This document shows positions 51,830 through 64,000 of a DNA stretch of 64,000 bases, in pieces. Location: contig PTFA01000111.1 of the NCBI GenBank assembly GCA_003342895.1, forward strand, positions 1,400,199 through 1,464,198, in the 5' to 3' direction. The notes beneath the pieces are model-generated. The model was not told where the DNA came from and ran no database searches. It saw only the letters and a list, made by a program, of their open reading frames with translations. The position numbers were made by a program, and so were the translations under genes. The DNA comes from Casuarius casuarius. Its lineage: Eukaryota; Chordata; Aves; Casuariiformes; Casuariidae. The number at the start of each line of letters is the position of its first letter. Position 1 is the first letter of the stretch.

Positions 51830-53470
51830 GACTGTGAGGAAGAGACATAATCCACCTGACCATGTAGGGGCAAAAACATCTCTGCCAGCAGGCTGGTCAA
51901 CCTGGTGAAGAGAGCTTTAATATAGGAATGACAGTGGAGGGAGATAACGACCCACCATCAGGTGAGGAAGTGNTGGATGGGACAGCAAGCAAAGGATGTG
52001 GGGTGATGTGAAGAGGAGATACCTTGAAAACAACAAAATAGAGCTGATGGGACTCCACCCCAAGTATGTGCACACAACTAGGAAGTGCCTAGAGGACAAC
52101 ATTATGGAGGATGCTCTCATTATCCCTTCTGGGAAATCAGCACAGCTAGGTGCCTCTCTAAAGTGCCTGTACACTGGTACATACAGGTTGGGGAATAAAC
52201 AGGAGGAATTAGAGGTCTGTGTGCAGTTGCAGAGCTATGATCTCATCATGATCACAGAGATGTGGTGTGATAGCTCACACAGCTGGAATGCTGCTGTGGA
52301 TGGATACAGGCCCCTTGGGAAGACAGGCCATGATACCTGAGGAAGAGGGATCCCCCTTTATGTCAGAGCGCAATGGGAATGCACGGAGATCTGCCATGAG
52401 ACAGATGATGTGCCAGTCGAGAACTTGTGGGTCAGGATTAGATGACAGACCAACAATGTGGGCAACACTGNGCTGGGTGTCTGCTACAGACTGCTTGATA
52501 GTAAGAAGTAGATCAGGCCTTCTTCAGACAACTGGAAGAAGCCTCATGTTTGTGACTACAACTTCCTGACATAGATGATAGAGTAGCAGAGGAGGGGACC
52601 TCATACTTTCGCAAAAGGAAGGACTGGTTGGAGATGTGAAAGCTGGGGGCAGCCTTTGCTGCAGTGATCATGAGATGGTGGAGTGCAGGATCCTGAAAGG
52701 AGGGAATAAGGCAAAATTTAGGATCACAATCCTAGATTTCAGGATAGGAGACTTGGCCTGTTCTGGAACCTGCATAAAAGAATCCCATGGGACACTGTCC
52801 CGGAGAGAAGAGGCATTGAGGAGAGCTGGTTGATTTTCTCCAAGCTCAAGAATGGTCCATCCTGATGAGCAGGAAATCTCATGAAATCTGCAAAGTGGAA
52901 GGAGGCCTGCTTGGATGAACAAGGAGCTCCTGACAGAACTCAGACATAAAAAAAGAAGCCTACAAGAGGTGGAAGCAGAAGCAGGTGACACAGGAAGAAT
53001 ATAAAGACACTGCCCAATTGTGCAGCAAGTCAGCAAGACTTTCAATACAGTATTCCATAATGCCTTTGTTGACAAACTGATGAAATATGGGCTAGATAAA
53101 TGGACAGAGAGGTGGACTGAAAACTGGCTGAACTGCTGGGCTCAAAGGGTTATGATCAGCATTACAACATCCAGCTGAAGGCCAGTCACTAGAGGCGTGA
53201 CTAGTGACTTGATACTGCGGTTGATACTTGGGCCAATACTGTTTAACATCTTCACTAATGACCCGGACAAGGGGACAGAGTGTATCTTTGGCAAGTTTGC
53301 TGAGAGGAGTGGTTAATACATCAGAGGGCTGTGCTGCCATTTGGAGGGGCTTCAACAGGCTGGAGAAATGGTCCAACAGGAATGTCATGAAATTGAGCAA
53401 AGGAAAATGGCACATCTGACACTAGTACATGTTGGGGGACAACAGGCTGGTCAGCAGCTCTGAGGAAGAG
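51830..53470 (+). mobile_element. CR1 LINE fragment: ORF2 endonuclease and part of reverse transcriptase
   Basis: The part from about 52150 reads as CR1 ORF2. It contains the endonuclease start (LKCLYTGTYRLGNKQEELE, usually LKCLYTNARSMGNKQEELE), the ITEMWCDSSHSWNAA segment (ITETWWDSSHDWNAA in active copies), the SDHEMVECRIL segment near 52664-52697, and RKSHE/ELL words near 52870-52935. At about 53030-53040 the text jumps to the late reverse-transcriptase region (KYGLDKWTERWTENWL, LGPILFNIFTND), so about a kilobase of ORF2 is missing. The YADD-box position reads KFAERSG, so the catalytic aspartates are lost. Several frameshifts and stops occur, and no 3' UTR is present. The first 150-300 bases are assigned more loosely, as the region upstream of ORF2. 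Confidence 0.85.
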
Positions 53471-56400
53471 AGAAAATACAAAAGACAGCAACATTGGCTG
53501 ACAGTTCAAGAAAGAAGTGATTTCTGAAAAGACATGCCAGATTAACACCTCTGGCTTCATGCAAATGGAACATAGGATAGGTAAAGGGCCTTCTAGTATT
53601 TCTGCTTTCCATAACATATTCTTACGATATTCTGAACTCTAGCCCAACAATGGCATCTGTGCTATGAAAGTCCCCTGAACTTGCCTCTGTCAGGAAAGGC
53701 AAAGCTGCTAGAAACTTTGCAGCATGACAAATATTTTCTCAAGTTCTTTTCTGAACAACAGCAATGGCTCATTCCTTTCTTCAGCATTAGACTTGATTAT
53801 TCTTCAGGTCAATGTGTCAGTTTTACAGGAGACAAGAAGTTACNTGAGATTTCTATTCCTCATAAAGATGTTTAATTGCAAACTTTCATACCTTTGTAAG
53901 GCAAAACCTTACTTTGTAAGATGTCATCTCAGCGGTTATTTTAGCAAATAGCATGGAATTTCAGGTCCTCCACCATAGAATGATGGATGTTGAGTATATT
54001 TTTGTGCTTCATGAGCTGATGCTTTCAAGCTTGATAGTTATTTCATAGCAGACAGTAGATTGTTAGAGAATTAAGCCATAACCTTTTTCTAAGGATAATA
54101 AAACTATTCTTCTATCTGCATGAATCAGAACTGCCTGAATTAAGCAATGCTGAACAATCATTAGTAATGTAAATTGGAATATTCTATACTGAAAGGCTTT
54201 TTATGTTTAGCAGTACTTCAGCTGAGAGTCATTTTTTCCTAATAATATCACTTTTTTTTCTCATCAGGAGAAAGATAAATTTCCTTTTATCTACAAATAG
54301 TATCTGAATTGTCTTTTATTTACATAGACCTCCTTTTTCTGAATGTATTTACAAGCAATATTTAATATGTTGTTGCAGATTTCACAATCAACATGGCTTA
54401 TGAAACTACTGGTTCCTCACTGGAAACCCCTTGTTATGCTTTGTAGACCTAGGTGGGATTAGCCCATAGATGAGATGTAGTATGCAAGTCTCATGAACTG
54501 TACTGTCTGATGTAGAATTTTTACTTCCAAGTCTAAATTTCTTAGCTTAAGTATTGTGGTTGAAGAAGAGCAAATAACATTTGCAGGAGGCAAATAACAT
54601 TTAGTCAATTATCAATTCATTTTGGGATAAATTTATGTCTACCATAGTTCTAATTTCCTCAGTGGAATTACANTGAAGGCCTAAGTGACTGCAAAGACGT
54701 GGTAATTGTTATCAATTTCAAACAATCACACAATGTATTAGAGCCAGGCTAAAAGCCACTGTGTGAAAGAGACATTTCAAACTCATACTCATGAAATACA
54801 GTTACTCCATTCTATCATATGAGGTTGTGATTGTGTTGATCTTTAGATTTTTGAAAATGCGTTTGATTCCGTCTGTGGTTTTTCTTTTTTTTTCTTTTTT
54901 TCTGCTTTTGGTAGGAGGCAAAGGATCATAGTGTTGACTTGTTTTGTTTTAATTTTGGCTTTGTTTGTTTTTCTATCTGCTTTATGTTTGTGTGGAATTT
55001 CCCTTGAAAGAGAGAACTTCCGGAATATAGGAAAGAAGAGCGGGATTTTTTTCTTTTTATTTCTTCAAATATTTCATATCCTGTGATTAGATGATGGTGC
55101 TAAAACCATGGTTAAGCTCTGTTCCACTCACCTTCTCACCCTTCATTTCCTGCACTGTCACTCTCATTTATAAGAGGTAAAATTAATGATAACACAGATG
55201 ATGAAAAATTAATAAACTAAATAACTAGTGCTAAACACTGAATGGAGATGTTCCATGAACTACGAAAAAGACTCATCATTTTTAGTGACTGCAAATTCAT
55301 GTATTAATTTTTTTTTTCTAATGAGAATGTTTCTAAGTCACTGAAACTACATCTCAGTTAAAAAGATATCAAGGGAAAATCACTAAGTGGTTATTTGTCA
55401 TCAGCTGCATAGTGAATACACCCTGTGTCTGAAATTTATCACTCTTAAAGAAGCACGGGAAAACCAAAAGAAGCATTTAATTAAGACACTCATCCTGCTG
55501 CAAATAAGCTGTTTGCTTAGCAGAGCAATGATTGGTCTTAAACAGTGACTCTGAAAATCTTGAGCAACTGGGCTTTGAGGAACACTATTCCGAAGTACTT
55601 CTCCCCAGCAAAACCCATTTTTCATTTATGCTCATTTNTTGCTTCTCGCTTGACTTTTGATTTGCAGTAGAAAAGAGAGCTAGTTGGAAAAAAAAGTTAC
55701 TTTTAAACCATGTATATAAGAAATGGTGTCTTTTAATTTAGTATGTCTTTGAAGGAAATATGCTTCTGATGATTTTTCCTGTTTTCTAAAGAAAAATCCC
55801 AAACTTGAACAGATTCTAGTAAGTTTTTTTTCAAGTTTTGGATTTGTCAAATTAAACTGAAAAATGTGAGTTAAAACACTCANAAACTTTTCAAAAATGA
55901 TAACAACTGTTTTGTTTTAAATGTTAACAGTTTTGATTTTCCCAAAGAAAAACTTAAAAATTTACTAAAAATGAAAACAAGTCATTCATCTTTGGGCGAA
56001 CATGCTCTCTCCACCTATGTTATTGGAAAAACGTGGGAAGTCTGATGTAACCTAGACTTTGTTTAAGTGACATTGAGTGTCTATGTTTCCTGTCCCTGCC
56101 TCAGTATTTATTAATATTTATGCCTTGGGAAGCAGAAAACAATAATGATTTTAGTGAATGAAGATAAATCCTAAACCTCTCTATTTTTTTCCAGTAGATC
56201 ACCAAAGAAATCCCAGTAACCAGATAATTCTGGATATAGCTTTCAGCAATGTCTGTCAAATACAATTGTAGTTGCCTTTGTGTAGTATTTTATATCTTTG
56301 CACAGGAGAAATTCATGTTATTGCAAGCACATTGGGAGACCACCTTTTGTACTATGTTTTACTAAAACAAATCTTTTGAAGCAAAGTGAGGGGCTATGCC

Positions 56401-58276
56401 CAAGATTGTACAAAGACTCTGTCAAAGCTCAGACTAGAATGCAAGAGTCACAGACCTATGCTGTGATGCTTTCTACCTACTCTGCCTTCCAGAAAACACA
56501 TAATGTAGTTGCCAAAGCCATGCTATTTATTCTTATCCAAAACATGGGAGCATGGACCCATACTGTTCATATTCTGTTCAAATTTATATTTTCCAAATGT
56601 GAGTTTGAATGACTTTAATTTTCACCCTGAGGCGTACCCAAGGCTTTAAAATAAGAGACATCAAATCATTGTTCCGCTTTCTGTTCCAAACAAATTATGG
56701 GTAAATTATGGTTTCTCAGCAGAAACCATTTTCTGGAAACTTCATTATACTTTCTCAACAAAAAGAAGTTTATTAATAAAAAGTAAATATCTGCTAAACA
56801 TTTGCATTTATGAAGATTAGAGAATATTTTAGTTGTGGTCTTTATTCTAGGTTTTAAGAAGTAGAATACTTACTCATAATCTGAAGCTCATAATCTGAAG
56901 ATTTTTTACTTAATATCACAGTCCTGAAATGTTCCCTGCTAATGTAAAATCCAGCTTCTGCCCAGAAGCCTTTTTGATGTTAAAAGAGTCTACACAAGGG
57001 AAACAGAAGTGAACTCCAGCTTTCGTTCTGCAATTTGGAGAGAAGTGTACGGTCTGGTGACTATGGATTTTGCATTCTTACCTACTTTATAGGCTTCCTC
57101 TCTGCCCCTCGCCCCCCATTTTTATTCTTCTCAGACATCAAGTATCATTCTCTGACTCCTGCTAACTTTATTCTCTGCTTATTTTCAATCTCTTACACAT
57201 TGTCTTAGCTTGCAATTTTGTGCAACTCTTTGCTCATTAGCAGCTTTTACTGCACTCCATGTTTGGCTGTATTTGTCCTCTCGTTGAAACCAATCGTGTT
57301 ATGCATCCTAAATATCACCTTCTCTTGATCTTTCCTAGGACCCTTTAGCTTTTTCCTTTCCCGTTCACTCATAGCAGGATACTTGCTCCTCTCCCTCACT
57401 GTCTGAATGTGTTAGTGTAAGGGAGTGAATCTGTCTTACGTCTTAATATATGGTTATCCCTGTTAAGTTTTCACTACCTATTCAAAATTCTGGTGAACAA
57501 ATCACTGCAGTCAAGGCTTGTGTTGTGTCAGGTGTAACACACTGAAGAAGTAGAATAGCTCTTTCATTTGACCAGTCACAAATTCCCACAGGCTTTAGAT
57601 AAAGGTGACAATAAGCAGTAAGTGTCACCTTTATATGATGTTATGAAAATATAATTTAAGCAAACTACATTTTAGATTTAGCACATGGATAATACTGTAA
57701 AATAAAAATAAATTACTGTGATTTTTATGTTTATAAAAAGTTACATTTGATAAAAGAGAAAGATTTTTATTATAATCTCCTCCTTCCTTTCAGGTGTTCT
57801 AAACAGATCTTTCACATTTATGCTGTCTTCACTGATCTTTACCTAAAAGCGTGCTTTGTTTACTAATGAAGNTTTTTTTTTTTTTCCATGCTACTGACTA
57901 CATGTGAACTGGGATTTTTCAAATTTTTAGATCNTGGACAAGTATGGAAAGGAAGAGCACATCTCTGACATCAGGACAACCCTATCCAAATTTCATGTAC
58001 ATTAAAGTTTATGAATGAAAGAATCATATATCACATTTATTTATTTTGTTGGTGGGATATTTACTTTTTACAAAGGCAAAGTATATATATTCTCAAATTC
58101 TATTTTTGGACGTATATTTTGAAAGTAAATAAATAAAATGCTAATNTAAGACACAAGCATAATACAAAAATGTAAACCTGAAAGATTACAATATGATGCT
58201 TATGAATAATTAGGTCCAAGCCCTTTAGATATTTCCTTTTGTAATAGGGGTGTGGGGATGTGTGTGGGTTTTTTTT

Positions 58277-58294
58277 GTTTGTTTGTTTGTTTTT
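58277..58294. repeat. (GTTT)n microsatellite
   Basis: About four GTTT units after a poly(T) run. Confidence 0.85.
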
Positions 58295-59220
58295 CCCATC
58301 TGAGCTGAATATCCTGAGATAACAGCCTTTAAATCTGTATATATGCATGCTTAGGAAATCTAGTATGTTTCTTCCTTAAGTTTACTGATGTGTAGCTTTC
58401 CACAGTTTTCTTCCACTGAATCTTAAATAGATATTTGCTCCAGGTAAAACAGCTGGACCAATTGCATTTTCCTTTTCCTGAGGCAAAAGGGGAACATACA
58501 AGACTAAGGATAATGTGATGTAGATATTTTAGTGGTTTTCATTTAGCATGACCTCACTTAGAAATGGCTTACCATGTGAATAATGAAGCAATCACAAACA
58601 GCAGCTTATAAAAACAACATGTCACATCAGATACAACTATATCTTAAACAATCAGAAATGAACCTTAGTGAAATAGAATATCTAAAAAAAATACAGGAGT
58701 TGTTATATCTTACAAATCAAATAATATAGCTGTCGTCACTAGGTTCTCAGTTGCCAGGAAGTTCAACTTCAAAAAACCAACTATGTATGAAAAGCGCAAC
58801 AAAACTTAATAGAAAAATATAGATTTTGACAATTCTATAATTTCTAAAGTGCAGTATCATTGATATCAGATACTATACAATTCTTAAGCCATGAAAAATG
58901 ATTAACATTCTCTATGAATATATATTTTTAATTAGATTTATTCTGTGTTTCTTTGTCATTGGCTACTGCATAAGACATATAAATGAAGCTTTTAAACACG
59001 CACACACATGCATACACACAAACAGAGCAAAATACGTTGTAGAGATATATAATAGCAGGTATATGCATATATTTTGAATTAATTGCTCTTTTTCAGATGT
59101 CTTCTGACTGAGAACTAAATGATTAACTTGGAGTATCATACAAGATATATAGTTCCTTTTTTTCCTAGAGTTGTGCTACCTGCAGACCTGTAGTTTATTT
59201 GCATTTGTTATTCAAATGCT

Positions 59221-59260
59221 TCTAATGGATAGGATATTATTCTAATGAATAGGACATTCA
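59221..59260. repeat. Tandem 20-bp duplication
   Basis: TCTAATGGATAGGATATTAT is followed directly by TCTAATGAATAGGACATTCA, which agrees at 17 of 20 bases. A GAA run (59268-59284) follows. Confidence 0.7.
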
Positions 59261-59841
59261 GATTAAAAGAAGAAGAAGAAGAAGTTTTAACTGTGGATAT
59301 ACTACAAACATGAGAAACTGAACTTTCAGGAATTCCTCACAAAGCTTTACACTCCTTCAACAAGTGTAAACGAGTGTGTGTCCAAATGGAACTCTTCCTC
59401 CTTACGCTGCTGATTGTCTGAGCTAGTGTTCTCAGGCTGGATCCCTGTAAAAAACACATCACAGGTGCTAGTGTTTTACTGTTATTTCTTTTGCGTTTAC
59501 CATCTAATATCTCCAGTCAGGAATTGAAGCTGGGCATTGCTGAGGGAAAAGGATTTCAAAGGTCAAAACAGATAGCCCAATTTCTAAGCTGTGTTAAAAA
59601 TGAATAGGAATTAGATGTCCACACACATTTGTATCATTCTCCTCTTGCATGCATTATTCACACAGTCCATCATAACCCCCCCCAAAAAAAAAAACAAAAA
59701 AAACCCCATACTTACATTTACATTACGTGATAAGCGACAAAAAATGAATATAGGACAAAAGAGAGAGAGAGATGGAAATACTCATGATTAGTAGCAGTCA
59801 CAAAGTAGCTGGTTCATGCCAATATTTAACTCTGACAAAAA

Positions 59842-60222
59842 TTGCAGGTTGATCTTTGCCGATTGACACACCCAGATGCTAGTTATTCAAGGAACCTAAG
59901 TTCCTTTTCTGTGGATACTCAGAACTGCACAAATGTATGCACATCTGAACACTGCACATCTGTATGCACCCCTATGGAGTATTGGTTTGAATCAGTACCA
60001 TACACCACCAGGATGAAATCAAGATGGATATGGTACCTGTGGAAATGGTGCTGTCATGATAATTACACACAAGTATATAAGTATTTGAATAATCAGTGTA
60101 TTGACTTCAGTATCAACAGAGAGGGGTGCCATGTATTCCTAGGCCAAAGAGTCTTCCAGTTCACACAAACCATGTCCCAGAGTGATTTGAATGCCAGAGC
60201 AGAGGTAAGGCTGAAGTAAGGG
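59842..60222 (+). other. 125-codon open frame with splice-like edges, probably chance
   Basis: This is one of the longer frames outside mobile elements. It begins at an ATG (59842) overlapping an AAAATTGCAG word that could be a splice acceptor, and near its end carries GCAGAGGTAAGG, a good splice donor match. The residues include a Cys-rich stretch (NCTNVCTSEHCTSVCT) that comes from a short DNA repeat (ATGCACATCTG/GCACATCTGTATGCAC). There is no recognised domain, no polypyrimidine tract before the acceptor and no neighbouring exon. Confidence 0.12.
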
Positions 60223-61083
60223 AACATCACCTGACANTCTTGTACCTGTGAGAAGGAGGAATTGCAAAGTCTCTCATTTCTTGGGTTAATACTGTAACAA
60301 GAAGACTGTGAGCTCCAGAATACATCATCATCCAATTTTAAAATAAAAGACTATTGTTTGAACTCCAAGGGAAGATTGGGATTAATGCATTAGTAGTTCA
60401 AGCTATGAATTTCAGTCTCAGGGTTACAAATATTTACAGACATATTCATCATTGCCTAGACATTAGTGTAGGCATCCCTCCAAAAAGTATGTGGGTAGTT
60501 AATCACATTTCTTGGTGTTTAACTCTTAGCAAGCATTGGAGAAGGAATTTATCTGGTGTCTACCCAGCTCAGCCACATTAATTACTTTCTAACAGTCAAA
60601 ATCCTGAAAGTTAATTTGGGAATCTAGTTTTAGTTATTAGTAATTTATACTGATGTTAATGGCCCTATATTTAAATTCTTAACACATTAAATCTTGTGAA
60701 CAGCAAGTTCATGAATTTAGCAATTATTACAATACCAAATTAGATGAGATATATTCTTTCTTTATAAAATAATCATTCTGAAAAGGTTGGCATAAAATAC
60801 TGATTTACTCAGCTTATTTTGCTGATGTAGCTGGATATGACCACTCTTGTCTTCTGAAACGTTTTTTATTTGAGCTCTTAGTTACATGTTAAGCCTTTGT
60901 TTGTACCTTCCGAGAGATGGAAACTACAGGGTAAAAATTGGCTTGGCATAATACAACTGGGATAATTTGGAAAATCCTTTTTTCTGTTTTGACAACACTA
61001 CAATAAAATGAAGACATCTGAAGTATTATATTTAAGCTGATTTAAAGACGACTGTTGGCTAGATACTCCTGAATGGGTACAGT

Positions 61084-61099
61084 TGTTACCATGGTAACA
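61084..61099. promoter_or_regulatory. Perfect RFX X-box-type palindrome
   Basis: TGTTACCATGGTAACA is a perfect 16-bp palindrome. Its inner 14 bases match the RFX X-box pattern GTNRCC-N(0-3)-RGYAAC exactly. RFX factors bind such sites in ciliary and immune genes. There is no gene next to it in this window, so any role would be at a distance or none. Confidence 0.4.
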
Positions 61100-62082
61100 C
61101 ACCATTAAAATACTCTACGGAAATAGTTTCCGTTATGCCAATGGCTAAAATCAATAAAGGGCTTCAGAAGTTTCAGAAGAGTGTTTTATTTATTGACAAG
61201 AAAATTTACAAGTGGAAAATGCTGCACTCTCACTCAAATATATTTACTAAGCACAGGAAATTAATCTATAAACTTGATTATTTTCAAGATATTTGAAGGA
61301 GAGACCAGTGTCTTTATTAAATTTTGTGTCCCTCACATAATTTAATTTTTCTGCTTAGATTTATCATCTGAACCTAACTCTGTAAACCTCACAAAATTTA
61401 CCATAATTATTATTTATTTTCTAATAATATCCAAGTATCTGATGTTCATAGATTTCTGTTTTTTCAAAATAAGTTTTAAGAAATGACACGAGAAATTTTG
61501 TAGATAAGATACTGTATGCCATCTCCATCAGCTCCCACCAAAAGGCCAAGGTTCTCTTCTACTGTATCTTCTAAGAGGTGTTCTTCAGTAGAACTACCAG
61601 TTTCTCCAGATATGTACCATCATCTCAAGCTTTCATCTGTGAATAATTTGAGGATTTTGTACACTTGTCTCATTTTTATTGGTGTATAACATCTTCCACA
61701 GAGCATCCATTCAAGAGTCACAAACACGTAAATCACGAAAGCTTACATCAATTTTAAAGCTGATATGCAGTGAGTCCACTCCTGTGAAGTATTTGACCAA
61801 TCATACTTGAACTATAGAGCACACTCACAGCACTTCTACAGCTGATCTGTGCAGTAGCTCTAAATATCTTGAACACGGTGAATGTTCCGAGTATGTGTAG
61901 AACATCTGTTCAGAGTGTGTCCATCTACATTTGCCCAGGGAATCTAGAGAGTGATACAGTACCCATATTATCATGAAAGCGGATCCTAGCATCATATATA
62001 TTTTTTTCAATGGCCTCATCAAGGAATTCAGTACTCCAAAGACTCAAAAGCTGCCCAGAGCACATCACACATCTGAATTAAG

Positions 62083-62290
62083 AATCACAGAATAGTTGGG
62101 GCTGGAAAGCACTTCTGGAGATTGTCTGGTCCAACTACCCTGCTCAAGCAGGGTCACCTGCAGCAGGTTGCCCAGGGCTGTGCCCGTTCAGTTTCTGAGC
62201 ATCTCCAAGGTTGGAGACAACAACTTCTCTAGACAACCTCTTCCAGTGTTCAACAACCCTCACAGTAAGGAAGTATTTTCTTGTGTTCTG
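62083..62290 (-). mobile_element. Avian CR1 LINE 3' end
   Basis: On the plus strand it reads the classic reverse complement of bird CR1: AATCACAGAATAGTTGGGG, GGAAAGCACTTCTGGAGA, TGGTCCAACTACCCTGCTC, AAGCAGGGTCACCTGCAGC, then CCTCTTCCAGTGTTCAACAA and AAGGAAGTATTTTC. The terminal repeat of CR1 (ATTCTGTGATTCTT on the minus strand) marks its 3' end at about 62083, and the element is 5' truncated at about 62290. This fragment is the best single indicator that the window is avian. Confidence 0.92.
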
Positions 62291-64000
62291 AATTGCTCAT
62301 TGAGATTTAACATATTTGGGGAAATCAATATGTATGCTAAGAATGGATTGAAGAGAAAAAATGGGGCAACACTGGCATACTTGCCTAGAATAGTAGTAAG
62401 ATGCTACTATTTATAGAATCTCTTCTATATAAAGAGATTTTAAATAAAATTCAACATAATAGTTAAAACAAGGCTTCAGAGATCCTCCCGGACCCAATAT
62501 GCAGATTGTTGTGAGGAGGTAGAGCTCTTTCCCAAAATACTTTTTCCATTAGCATTGTGATAGATGAGGGGTGATATTTCTTCCCTTCAAAAGTTATTCT
62601 CTGGCTAAAGTAAGAGTGAAGATGGGAAAAAGGGAAATGCTGTGCTGAAGTTAGCCAGGATTTAGATGGAATTATAATACAAAAGAAAAACCAATAGGAT
62701 TTTAGGAAAGTTAGGGCATATTTTATATCAGTTAAAAGCTTGATTTATTCATGATAATAATTAAATAATGAAATTGGACTTTTCTGTTGGTCCATCATTC
62801 TAAGTGAGAAGAAATGTGTCATGTGCTCCCATGGAAAGCAGGAATTTCCTGAATTTCCACTACTGGAGACTATAACTGTAATGTAAAACTACCTATACCT
62901 TGTTTTGTGCTCTTTTCTCCTGAAGAATTATGGCAAACATCAGTGTTCTAATAAATCTAAAACAGAATATGTAGCTCCACCATTGTAATTCTTTTTACTT
63001 ACTCTCATCAACTATTACTCTGCATCAGCTAAGAATATCAAAGCTGCCACAAGTTATTATGTATCCATTAAAACAAAAAAACAATCAAACAAACAAAAAA
63101 CAGCTTTGGTTTGATCTTGAAAGGCCTTTTACAGCTGATGTGCAAACAAGCAGGTGCAGAGTGTACTTCTTTCCCTGATATGTTATGTTGTTTCTTTATC
63201 TTCATAGTTTATTGTTTTATATCATTCCTTCTCATGTAAAATTGTCAAATCCCTTAGGTTCCATATACAGTTGCTCAGTGCATCCTTTCATCCAGTTAGA
63301 CTTCTCTGAAGCTTTTCTTTACTTCCAGCTCTGTCAGTGGCAGTCCATATCTCTGCTGTATATTTTTATGGTATTGATTGGCTTCCTCCAATTTATCAAC
63401 TTGTTTTTCCTTCCTGCCTCCATTGAAGACTAAACTGCTATTTCTGTGGCTTTATATTCTCTACCTTTTGACATGTAGCCAACTTATCTTGTCTTAACTT
63501 CATTGAGTCGTTCATTTTCTCTAATCCCTTCCATCAGAAATGAAATTAATTTGCTATTTGCCCTTTGACATTTAAATGCTGTGACATAAAACCAAGACAT
63601 TCACATTTTTTTCTGTGCATTTTCTTCACCTTGCAGATTTTAAGATGAATAGTATAGAAGTTCCTACTTTAAGTAAAGATGTATATTCCAGTTTCTTATG
63701 TCACAGTTGATTACCTTGCAAAGCCAGTTTTATTCATAAAGAACAAATAGTTCAGTGAAAATAGAGATGTACTACTGTCCTTAAAACTGTGTGAAAAAAT
63801 TGCAAAGTTCATGGAGAAGAAAAAGATACTGAGGTTTAATTCTTACTTTGATTTCATTTATAAAGAAATGTGTTGTAAATTAGTTAACAAAACTTTTACT
63901 TGGTTAAGTGACTTCTCAGTGAATAAATTAGTAACAACAGAAATGGAAAGAAAACCACAGGTCCGGTTTTACAGCTGCCACTCAGAACCCAGGGAGCATA
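62291..64000. other. Unannotated AT-rich non-coding DNA
   Basis: No gene or repeat family is recognised. An AAAC-rich run lies at about 63072-63101. Confidence 0.6.

Larger units (their letters stand above)
53471..62082. other. Unannotated AT-rich non-coding DNA
   Basis: About 8.6 kb without a recognised gene. It holds short tandem duplications (54570-54602, 56873-56902, 59221-59260), simple repeats at 58277 and 59268, a 125-codon frame at 59842-60219 and the X-box palindrome at 61084, listed separately. Confidence 0.6.

Noticed and set aside
51996..52340. Independent host gene of 114 codons
   Set aside because: The residues match the CR1 ORF2 endonuclease region, so it belongs to the LINE fragment.
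56298..56612. 104-codon plus-strand open frame
   Set aside because: No domain, composition like the surrounding AT-rich DNA, and a length expected by chance in 64 kb.
1..64000. Bacterial or phage features (operons, CRISPR, insertion sequences)
   Set aside because: Base composition, lack of long frames, CR1 and LTR remnants and microsatellites all indicate vertebrate nuclear DNA; no spaced direct-repeat array is present.

Overview
The window looks like non-coding nuclear DNA from a vertebrate, most likely a bird. The evidence is AT-rich sequence with no recognisable exon series, low repeat density, single scattered Ns, and CR1 LINE remnants of avian/sauropsid type (most clearly at 62083-62290). 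Several solo retroviral LTRs are present, and there are no mammalian SINE or L1 repeats. I find no intact protein-coding gene, RNA gene, operon or CRISPR array. It is best read as intergenic or long-intron DNA whose recognisable content is dead mobile elements. The species assignment is inference.

Layout. 1-8025: unannotated AT-rich DNA with one GC-rich block (about 5400-5870). 8028-10130: a decayed pogo/Tigger DNA transposon that reads like mammalian Tigger1, with a 5' terminal inverted repeat next to a TA. Its transposase is broken by a stop and frameshifts, and its 3' end is replaced by unrelated sequence. 12525-12850: 3' end of an ancient CR1. 13484-13893: a solo LTR with a perfect 5-bp target duplication. 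20934-20951: an 18-bp palindrome around CACGTG. 22430-23410: a very old CR1 on the minus strand. 29312-30532: a 1.2-kb minus-strand LTR with 5-bp duplication and tandem repeats. 32237-32327: an 18-bp-arm hairpin. 33165-34181: a GC-rich, CA-repeat-bearing, LTR-like block. 35169-35560 and 35804-36400: two further LTR-like segments with uncertain edges. 46148-46596: a weak coding-like segment, possibly a retrocopy. 47143-47794: a minus-strand LTR sharing its R/U5 end with the 29312 LTR. 48994-49384: a minus-strand LTR with a perfect 6-bp duplication. 51830-53470: a CR1 ORF2 fragment (endonuclease and part of the reverse transcriptase). 61084-61099: a perfect RFX X-box-like palindrome. 62083-62290: an avian CR1 3' end on the minus strand.

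No genes work together here. The history visible is successive insertions: old CR1 copies, then several LTR retroelements reduced to solo LTRs, and a Tigger element. The observation most worth following is the Tigger1-like transposon, because Tigger1 is, to my knowledge, described from eutherian mammals. Family assignments rest on remembered consensus sequences and were not aligned by computer.
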